Both the position numbers and the translations under genes were made by a program. From Bicyclus anynana (Eukaryota; Arthropoda; Insecta; Lepidoptera; Nymphalidae), in assembly GCF_947172395.1 (NCBI RefSeq), contig NC_069087.1, forward strand, positions 9,133,107 through 9,197,106: a DNA stretch of 64,000 nucleotides, read 5' to 3'. How positions within the stretch are numbered: the first letter of the stretch is position 1; each line of letters starts with the position of its first letter. Shown here piece by piece: positions 56,701 to 64,000 of this stretch. The notes beneath the pieces were generated by a model, which was given only the letters and a program-made list of their open reading frames with translations, did not search any database and was not told the DNA's origin.

Positions 56701-59586
56701 TCTGTCTGTCTGTTTGTTACCTTTCCAACCGGTAAACCGATTTAGATTAATTTTGGTATGCATCAGACCTTGTAGCAGAACATAGGCTACTTTTAATCCC
56801 AAAAAATCCGTGGTTCCTGCGGGATTTGTGAAAAACAGAAATGTATGCTAACGAAATTAATGGAACGGAACGCTACTTTATAAGTAACAGAAATAGATGA
56901 TTCCTTAGATTTTGTCTTACGGCGATCGTCATCTATTAAAAGAAATCCAAAGTGGCAGTAATCCTAAATTAAATCTATAGAAAATCATCATTCAATATCC
57001 AGTTATATATTGGCCGATATTTTATTTATTTTTTTTTATTTTATTTCTTTTACAAAACGGTCATCATAATTTTTTAAACCATAAAAAATTACAGTTGAGC
57101 CATTTCGATTTGTAATAAGACTAAATCGAATGGTGACCCCGCACTGGAAAGCGCAGTGTTGGTCGACCCCACACTAGGTGAACCGAAGAAAGCTTGTGTC
57201 ACCGAAGTGCTTGGAAGTTAATGAAAGAGGCCTATGTCCAGCAGTGGCTGATAATGATGATGATGATGAATTACTTGCATAAATAATCAGATTTTCAAAA
57301 GTGCTACTGACAATACAAACAGCAATATTTTTTACAGCTAACAATGTTACACGTATGTTTAAAGATCTACGTGCATTTATGCCAGTTGGGCCATTAATGA
57401 ATTCAGAGTACTATCCAGGATGGCTGACTCATTGGAGTGAAAACATACAACAAGTATCAACAGAGAATGTTGTGTTTACACTGCGCGATATGATGAATAA
57501 CAATATTAATTTCAATTTCTACATGTTTTTCGGAGGCACTAATTTTGAATTTACTGCTGGTAAGCAAAATTAAATCTTAATTACAGCGTTGATTTATAAT
57601 AAGTAAGAAACTTGATCAAAAGTTTAATTTTTCAGGTGCAAATTATGGATCTTTTTACCAACCAGACATTACATCTTACGATTACGATGCTCCATTATCT
57701 GAAGCGGGTGATCCAACACCAAAATATAACGCTATTCGCGAAACATTAGCTAAAGTAAAATGAATGTTAAACTAATTACAATTTTTCTACTTATCTATTA
57801 TAACAACTATTATAATATATACAATAAATTTTACAGTATGATTTAGTTCCATCAAGTATACCAGCCCCAACACCATCTAAGAAAGGTGCATATGGTGAAA
57901 TCACAGTCAGTCCAAAAATAAGTCTTCTATCTGAGAAAGGGCGTTCGGCTTTAGGAATCAAGTACAAAGATGTGACTGGGCCTAAACTACCGACGTTTGA
58001 GGCGTTAAAACAACGAGGAGGACTTGTATTGTATGAAACTACACTCAATGATACAGATGGTGTTTTGGAAATAAAACAACCTCGTGATTGGATCTTCGTC
58101 TTTGTTGACAATGTAAGTAGCTAATATTTAATATCAACAACGAGTTTTTAACGGACTTTAAAGATCTTTGGACTCTGGTGATGACATTTTTTATACAGGT
58201 AGTGCCTTTAATTTAAGCTGTTGAGTTGTTTTTGGCACAACCTTCAAATTAATAGATAGGTACGTACGAAATTATTTTTTGTTAATGAAAAGTTGATTTT
58301 AAATTAAAAAAGAAAGATTTTATCATTTCATAATTCTTATACAAGTGTTTCGTTTACAGAAACTGCAAGGTATGATTAATAGGATGCAGAAATGGTATAC
58401 ACTAAGTATAAAGTGCAAACCAGGATCTATTTTGTCGTTATTAGTTGAAAACCAAGGACGTATTAATTTTGGAAAGAGACTACACGATTTCAAAGTATGT
58501 AATAATTACTTAAAATTGATAATTTTGAAGATTACTAATTTACTTAAAACATATTTTTTATTTTAGGGCATCTTAAGCCATGTTACTTTACATAACAAAT
58601 CTTTGGAAGGGACGTGGTCTATTACTGGATATCCATTAGACATAAAACGAAATGATTTTTCAACACTTGGAAATGATTTATCTGTTCATGAAATTGACAG
58701 CAACATTCCCACATTGCATGAGGCACAACTGGTACTGCCTGATGGAGAAGAACCTTTAGATACATTTATTGATCCAACAGGCTGGGGAAAGGTATATATA
58801 CATGCTGTCTAAAGGCGTTACAAACATAATTTAATTAAACTGCTAAACACCCTAACTACATATAGTAAGAAAACAATCGAAAGGCTTTGATCTTCAAAGC
58901 TTTCGATTGTTTTCTTTAAATTTGATTGATTTTGTTAGAAAAATTTATTTTAAGAAGTACGTTAGTAGATTTATGTTAAGACTAGCTGACTCCGCGCGGT
59001 TTCACCCGCGTGGTTCCCGTTTCCGTATGAGTATGGGGATAATATATAGCCTATAGCCTTCCTCGATAAATGGGCTATCTAACACTGAAAGAATTTTTCA
59101 AATCAGACCAGTAGTTCCTGAGATTAGCGCGTTCAATCAAACAAACAAACTCTTCAGCTTTATATATTAGCATAGAAGCATTAGAAGAAGATATAGATAT
59201 AGATTTTGTTACAAATACATCATTTCTTAATAGTTAATATCTTAGAGATTTAGCTGATCTAATGTGATGGAGGACTTGGGAAATCTGATGGAAGAAACTC
59301 AGTCAATCCAAAGTCATCTACCCAATTGCTTTTGAAATGTTTGCATTAATATGTTTATTTTTAGGGCTATATTTTCGTAAATGGATATAACCTTGGAAGA
59401 TACTGGCCATCTGTGGGACCGCAAGTGACACTTTACGTGCCAGGTGTTTGGCTGAAAGCTGCTCCTGCTGAAAACACGATTAAAATACTTGAACTATATG
59501 AAACGCCGGAAAAACGTACCTTAAAGTTCCTGGACTATCCGATATTGAACAGAACTGGAAGTTTATACCAATATATATATTTATAA
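50774..59586 (+). CDS. Secreted beta-galactosidase, glycoside hydrolase family 35
   Basis: Twelve coding exons: 50774-50950, 53462-53619, 54353-54503, 55568-55631, 55709-55803, 56469-56646, 57338-57559, 57636-57754, 57837-58112, 58360-58494, 58567-58791 and 59365-59586. All borders are GT-AG, phases agree, and the total is 2022 bases, 673 residues. Exon 1 gives an N-terminal hydrophobic signal (GKLIFLQVFMIYAS). The GH35 barrel shows SGSLHYFRLP, NAVSTYVEWSSHEP, LLRPGPYICAE, the acid/base Glu in QVENEYGS, the nucleophile Glu in MNSEYYPGW, and MFFGGTNF. Beta-sandwich segments follow, with GYIFVNGYNLGRYWP near the end. The enzyme releases terminal beta-galactose from glycoconjugates in lysosome, gut lumen or haemolymph. 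Length and active-site residues look normal, so activity is expected. AATAAA lies at 59983-59988. Confidence 0.95.
51130..51415 (+). mobile_element. tRNA-derived SINE, family B, in beta-galactosidase intron 1
   Basis: GTGATAGCCCAGTGGATATG, CTGCCTCCGATTCCGG, AAGGTTCGAATCGGG, TCTCAAACGGTAAAGGAAAA, TTCTTGATTCTCTGCGTGTG, and GGGCCAGCGTGATGGACTAT, ending GAGCTGAATATGGG. Sense orientation relative to the gene. Confidence 0.75.
52826..53337 (-). mobile_element. SINE family B interrupted by a hAT-like element
   Basis: SINE sequence at 52826-52902 (CACATTCGGCTCACTGTTGA) and 53146-53337 (TTCTCAGGTATGCAGG, TTGAGACACGTGATAT, GACCGGATTCGAACC) is split. The insert begins CAGTGGCGTAACGTGCTTTT at 52903 and ends AGGGGCCCCTG near 53135. 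The flanks share TAGTCC. This gives a relative date: the hAT-like element jumped after the SINE. Confidence 0.65.
53792..54058 (-). mobile_element. tRNA-derived SINE, family B, in beta-galactosidase intron 2
   Basis: CAACCCATATTTGGCCCACT, CTCTCAGAATGAGATGAG, GAATTAAGAAAATTCTCTGG, CACCCTCCGGAATCGGAAGC and AGAGGTCATATCCACTGGG. Antisense to the gene. A second decayed repeat follows at about 54215-54320. Confidence 0.75.
54555..55320 (+). pseudogene. Non-LTR retrotransposon fragments in beta-galactosidase intron 3
   Basis: Bases 54555-54690 match the LINE-end repeat at 30661. Bases 54957-55226 give an open stretch with GLPGIVDLTMRRAIIVDLTV and PHDDNLVKAEKEKYQN. This resembles the C-terminal region of lepidopteran LINE polyproteins (I/VLVDxTIPHDxNLVKAxxxK pattern). 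It is short, lacks the catalytic core, and ends in low-complexity A/T sequence. Confidence 0.6.
55947..56240 (+). mobile_element. tRNA-derived SINE, family B, in beta-galactosidase intron 5
   Basis: GTGATAGCCCAGTGAATATG, ACCTCTGCCTCCGATTCCGA, CACGTGTCTCAAACGGTGAA, TTCTTAATTCTCTGCGTGTG and GGGCCAGCGTGGTGGACTAT, ending GAGCAGAATATGAG. Sense orientation. Confidence 0.75.
56686..57275. repeat. Dispersed repeat and RTE tail in beta-galactosidase intron 6
   Basis: Bases 56686-56860 carry a diverged copy of the dispersed CTAGCAGACG family (ATGGGAAAGTCTGTCTGTCT, CATAGGCTACTTTTAATCCC). Bases 57118-57272 are an RTE 3' end (GGCCTATGTCCAGCAGTGGC) with a TGATAATGATGATGATGATG tail. Confidence 0.5.
58867..58916. 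other. Near-perfect inverted repeat in beta-galactosidase intron 11
   Basis: AAGAAAACAATCGAAAGG...TTTGA at the left pairs with TCAAAGCTTTCGATTGTTTTC at the right with one unpaired G and almost no loop (arms about 23-24 bases). It lies 75 bases after the exon 11 donor. It resembles a foldback insertion or a short hairpin. Confidence 0.75.
58980..59175 (+). repeat. Dispersed ACTAGCTGACTCCGCGCGGT repeat
   Basis: CTGACTCCGCGCGGTTTCAC, GTGGTTCCCGTTTCCGTATG, GGGCTATCTAACACTGAAAG, GACCAGTAGTTCCTGAGATT and TCAGCTTTATATATTAGCAT. It lies in beta-galactosidase intron 11. Confidence 0.6.
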
Positions 59587-59589
59587 TGA

Positions 59590-62050
59590 AATTTTACAGA
59601 AGTAATGTAGGCAATGAACAACTTTTGATATCTAGGACGTTCCGAACAACTCCCTAATTAGGTGTTAAGTTAGGTACACAATTTATGGGTGCCATTATTG
59701 AAGTCATTTTCATTTTCGACGATAATAACTTGATCTTATTTATTGTATACAATAAGAGTAAAAATGAATTGGAAACTTTTGTAAAGTATTTTTATTTGCA
59801 TGAAACAACCTTGGCCTATTTTAAAATGAAATTCATTCTTCCAATACTGTGTTGTTGTTTTGCTTTTATAGCAAAACTATTTGGACGACCAACCTGTGCT
59901 CGATGATTTCTCAGCAATTTAAATAGGCAACCTATTTCAATGTAAATATTTTCCATCGTTTATTTGTTTATTTCTTATCCCAAATAAATAAGAGATGAGG
60001 GAATATAATATTTCTTATGCCGAATCTCATACTACAATTAGACTTAGATTAGATTAGATTAGAATATGTAGATAATAAAACTTATTAGTGCCATGTAAAT
60101 AGGTACGTAGGTACGAATAAGATAGATTACAATTCTTTCGGAGTAAAAGCTCATAAAACAAAGAAACTCTCTATCGGACTTGACAAAAGAACCGTAGCCC
60201 AAAGTGATGACTGACTGACTGATGTTATTGACTATTTATTATAGTGATCAATACGATATCATTAAGGCGATGTGTAGATAGAAACAAAAGTTAAAGAAAT
60301 TAAATACATAGTAATTTCTCTTGTACAGGTAGATTAGATTGGATATATTTCACAAATTTCACACATCTCAAATATCTTTTACTATTTGTAAATTTTAGTT
60401 ACTTCTACACATTAATATTAATAAAGTTGTCAGTTACCATTAATAAACCAGACGATAAAGTAAGAACTAATGGAACTTATTATAGTTATAACTTCCAACT
60501 TCCAAGATTCCGACCTACCTAACTTTGTTGTATAACCGCTCGCGTGGTTTGAGATTTATTCACACACATGTATCCTGTTTATGAGCGAGAACAATATACA
60601 TGAACACAAACAATAGAACGAGAGAGGAAATAAACTGGTTAGTAATGTTATGGCGTGTGATAAGGTGCAATGGTTTGACGCGATGGAAGCACGAAGCAGC
60701 CGGTCGGGCCTGTCTGTCGTAGCGAGGCTCTCGGCAGCGACGGACAGTTTTTTCCATGTGCAAATCACCACGTGGCCGGCAAGTTGAACTTCAAAATTAG
60801 TAAGTTTACGTATTATTATTCGAAAGCCACATATTACAAGCATATTTTACACCAAACTCCATATTTAACGTAGAATTGGATGTTTGTTTTTCAGTTTCTA
60901 ATTCGCACGTATCGATGTTTAAAGAGTTAGTTAGGTTGGTCCATGTATTCTAATGCGTGGATCCTGAATTTATTTGCTCACATGCAATTAAATTTACTAC
61001 GGAATTGTAAACGATCTCTACTGTCATTTAAATATTAAGGTTAAGATGATGTTTCTTCTCCAGCATTTCAATTTTAAATTTTCCAATCATTCAATCGTTT
61101 TAAATCTTGTTTTGTTAGTATAGGTATACGTACTATTTGAACGTAGTTACACGAAGTATCTACCAAGTCTAAGTTTGTGAACTGGATCAATTTTCAGACC
61201 TTGACATTGATTTGAGCCCGCGACATCCGACCTCTGAGTATACATATAATTATATCAATATAGGTACTTATTCGAAGTTTGAATAGCCCATTCAAGGACC
61301 TCTTCTGTTATCTGAAATTATATCTTACAATAAAAATGTTGTTCAGGGTTTTGAACCACAAACTTGTTTTATATTTTGGATATTTTTTCTATTAGGAATA
61401 GGTAGGAATTGTTTTATATTTTGGATATTTTTTCTATTACGACTAGGAATTGTTTTATATTTTTGAATATTATCGATTAGTTATGTTTGTTAGGTTAGTA
61501 TAAATTTATTTATTAAAATATTTTTAATAAGGGTTTTATAGGAATTAGCTTATGGATCTATACTTTTCTATTAAAGAAGAAAGGTCTGTTATTATTAAAT
61601 TAAAGAAATCTAATTTTGATTGATAGGTATTAAACAATTTTCGTTATCGCTTTTAAATGCAAGTAGATAAGTGTGTATCTATTGGCCGTATATATTTATT
61701 GCATATACTAAACTTAATGTTAATGGTAATACATACCTACATATCACAGTTATTTTGATTTTTAAACACTACAGAACCAATTTTGGTGTAAGTACATACT
61801 TCCCGTTGACTTAAGTCTTAACTTTGTTTAATACCACTTTTTACATAATCTACCCTCCGCAAAAACAAAAACGGGACAAGTGCGAGTTAAACTCGCGTGA
61901 AGAGCGAGAGAGAAGAGAATGTTAATGAAGCGTTTGATACATTTCATGAAATCAATAAACTATTTTATGATTTATGTTTTCCCCTTAGAAAAATAAAAAT
62001 GTTCAGTAATTTAAAAAAACACATCATGGCACACTAAGGGTATACAAAAG
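59590..62050. other. Sequence downstream of beta-galactosidase; GC-rich patch at about 60650-60800
   Basis: Mostly AT-rich with no gene recognised. At 60650-60800 GC content rises (GAAGCAGCCGGTCGGGCCTG, GGCAGCGACGGACAG), followed by AAAATTAGTAAGTTTACG, a possible splice donor. It could be a first exon of a plus-strand gene beyond the window. Near 61365-61465 a TTGTTTTATATTTTGGATAT unit is repeated two to three times. Open frames at 59685-59906 and 60556-60843 are not supported. Confidence 0.35.
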
Positions 62051-62062
62051 TCTAGTGTAAAC

Positions 62063-63375
62063 AAAAATTTTAATAAAAAAAATTCAACCGACTTCCAAGT
62101 CAAAAAATAACTTTAACTAAAAAGCAAAAAATAACATCCTACCTATGTGCTACCTTCTGATCAGTTTGAAGGCGGTGCCAAGCCAGTGATGTTTTAATTA
62201 AACACGTTTTAACTACAAAATTTATGTGGTTCTTTCAGAAACAGCTTTAATTAAAACACGACACTGGCTTGGCACCGCCTTCAAACTGATCAGAAGGTAG
62301 CACATAGGTAGGATGTTATTTTTTGCTTTTTAGTTAAAGTTATTTTTTGACTTGGAAGTCGGTTGAATTTTTTTTATTAAAATTTTTATTTTTTTATTTT
62401 TAGTGTTAGCACACCTACTGCGTGTGTACAGTCACAACCTATCTAAGTGGAAAGTTCTTATCAATACAAAATTATCAAGTCCAAACACAAGGTAGCTACT
62501 GTGAGCCGTCGAGGAGTTCTCTTCACTGTGCTTCGTCTTCATCACCAGACCCTTAATACAGTCACAATCCATCTAGGTGGAAAGTTCTTATCAATACAAA
62601 TTTATCAAGTCCAAACACAAAGTAGCTACTGTGAACCGTCGAGGAGTTCTCTTCACTGTCCCTCGTCTTCATCATCAGACCCTTAATACAGTCACAATCC
62701 ATCTAGGTGGAAAGTTCTCATCAATACAAATTTATCAAGTCCAAACACGAGGTAGCTACTGTGAACCGTCGAGAAGTTCTCTTCACTGTCCCTCGTCTTC
62801 ATCACCAGACCCTTAATACAGTCACAACCCATATAGGTGGAAAGTTCTCATCAATACAAATTTATCAAGTCCAAACACGAGGTAGCTACTGTGAACCGTC
62901 GAGAAGTTCTCTTCACTGTCCCTCGTCTTCATCACCAGACCCTTAATACAGTCACAACCCATATAGGTGGAAAGTACTCATCAATACAAATTAATCAAGC
63001 CCAAACAAAAGGTGACTGCTGTAAATCGTTGACGAGTTCCATCGTCTGTGTTTCGGCTCCATCATCAGACCAACTCCAAACCTTCATAAAATTGTAGTGG
63101 TTTAAAATATCTTATGGAAACACTAACAAACGCACTAGCCGTCTCTACAACTTTCGAAAGTTCCCCTCAATTTCTCCAGGATGCCATCATCAGATCCTGA
63201 CATGAAAAAAATGGGACCACCCTGGAAGTAAACCCTTCAAAACAAAAAAAGAATTTTCAAAATCGGTCCATAATTGACGAAATTATCGCTGGACATACAT
63301 AAAAAAAAAAAAAAAAAAAAAAAACATACATACAGCCGAACGTAGAACCTCCTCCTTTTTGGAAGTCGGTTAAAA
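62063..63375. mobile_element. Foldback element with 130-bp tandem array
   Basis: The left part is a large palindrome: arms 62063-62202 and 62246-62387 are nearly perfect complements (TTCAACCGACTTCCAAGTC; GGCGGTGCCAAGCCAGTG). The middle is a tandem array. The right end, 63340-63375, reads GAACCTCCTCCTTTTTGGAA then GTCGGTTAAAAAG, so the outer ends carry AACCGACTTCC inverted. A homologous end fragment occurs at 27771-27830. No transposase. The whole may be one non-autonomous element or a composite. Confidence 0.6.
62429..63078 (+). repeat. Minisatellite, 130-bp unit, five copies
   Basis: Units start at 62429, 62559, 62689, 62819 and 62949, each with CAGTCACAACCCATCTAGG-type start, AAGTTCTCATCAATACAAA, GTCCAAACACGAGGTAGCTA and CTTCATCACCAGACCCTTAA. 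The first four are highly similar; the fifth is diverged. The unit length is not a multiple of three. Overlapping frames of 79 codons starting at GTG recur in each unit but have no ATG and are not genes. Confidence 0.9.
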
Positions 63376-63453
63376 AGAAAGCTACATTTTAAATACAGGC
63401 TCTGTGATAAATGTCTCTAATACATGACAATTTAGGGAAGACGATAGAGCCTT

Positions 63454-63775
63454 ATGATATTTCTTTTAAAAACTAATACAGGGACATATAATGATCTTAA
63501 TGAGCTATGTGAAATATTTGACTATTTTATAAATTTAAACAAAAAGACCACTTTGAGTAAAAATATTAGTAGAAAAATGTTGAATGTGCAAGTGGAAGGT
63601 CATAAGAGGAGAGGAAGGCCAAAGAAGAGATGGTTGGATTGTGTGAAAGAGGACATGTGTGTAAAAGGAGTGGATGATGAGTTGACGAGTAATAGAAACG
63701 AATGGAAAAGATTGACATATTTTTCCGACCCCACTTAAGTGGGATAAGGGTAAGGAGATGATGATGAGTAAAAAT
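63454..63775 (+). pseudogene. LINE 3' coding end with TGATGATGA tail
   Basis: An open stretch encodes VEGHKRRGRPKKRWLDCVKE, DMCVKGVDDE and NRNEWKRLTYFSDPT. This is the conserved C-terminus of RTE-like polyproteins, followed by the GACCCCACTTAAGTGGGATA and GATGATGATGAG end. The N-terminal part of the open frame (to about 63560) does not resemble it. It is a truncated, dead copy. Confidence 0.65.
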
Positions 63776-63819
63776 ATTAGTAAATGATATTTGTATCCAC
63801 CTAATAGTTATTCAATTTT

Positions 63820-64000
63820 TATAAGCTCGACGGATGCTTATGAAGTTCTAGCTATTATTAAATCTCTCAACAACACTAAAGCGGTCGGCTATAGCAAAAT
63901 AAGAACAGACATAGTTAAAGATTTCAATAATCAAACCTTTATTTAAAAAAAATAATCGTTGTGATATAAATAACTACAGGCTTATACAGGCCATTCTGTT
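63820..64000 (+). pseudogene. CR1/Jockey-type reverse transcriptase fragment
   Basis: Broken frames give STDAYEVLAIIKSLNNTKAV, GYSKIRTDIVKDF and then, after a frameshift or deletion, NRCDINNYRLIQAILF. This is the classic N-terminal finger pattern of non-LTR reverse transcriptases. It runs off the right edge. Confidence 0.6.

Noticed and set aside
62429..63078. CRISPR-like array
   Set aside because: The repeats are contiguous 130-bp units without unique spacers, in a eukaryotic genome. It is a minisatellite.
62447..63097. Four overlapping 79-86 codon frames in the same register of each tandem unit
   Set aside because: They begin at GTG, recur only because the 130-bp unit lacks stops in two frames, and have no splice or promoter context. 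They are minisatellite, not a repeat protein.

Overview
The window is nuclear DNA of a moth or butterfly (Lepidoptera) or a close relative. It is AT-rich, its genes are split by GT-AG introns, and it is crowded with tRNA-derived SINEs, RTE-type LINE tails and small DNA transposons of the kind common in lepidopteran introns. No species can be named from sequence alone.

Layout. (1) Bases 1-21465 are a tandem segmental array with a unit of about 8.64 kb, present as two full copies and one shorter, diverged copy. Each unit carries, on the minus strand, the last two exons of an M14 carboxypeptidase-like gene and a complete four-exon gene for a 210-residue SAM-domain protein with a C-terminal membrane anchor. 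The SAM protein looks like the C-terminal half of the piRNA-pathway protein GASZ/ASZ1 without its ankyrin repeats. (2) Bases 19967-39980 (minus) hold the full carboxypeptidase-like gene: nine coding exons, 748 residues by my splice model. The rightmost array copy supplies its real exons 8 and 9. Zinc ligands are kept, but the catalytic Glu, Tyr248 and Asn144 positions (bovine CPA numbering) appear to be Asp, Arg and Asp. (3) Intron 7 contains a roughly 3.1 kb pogo-like DNA transposon with an uninterrupted 621-codon transposase ending in a PHD-type zinc finger. (4) Bases 40.1-49.3 kb are intergenic, with repeats and a decayed RTE retrotransposon. (5) Bases 50774-59586 (plus) encode a secreted GH35 beta-galactosidase: twelve coding exons, 673 residues, probably with a non-coding first exon near 49.35-49.53 kb. 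(6) Bases 59.6-64 kb are repeats, including a 142-bp-arm foldback next to a 130-bp tandem array, and LINE fragments.

The carboxypeptidase-like and beta-galactosidase genes are divergently transcribed. Both products look secreted. Nothing suggests they work in one pathway with the SAM gene, which would be membrane-anchored and intracellular. The most unusual part is the array: a recently re-duplicated, mosaic block that multiplies a short tail-anchored SAM gene together with spliceable 3' exons of its neighbour.
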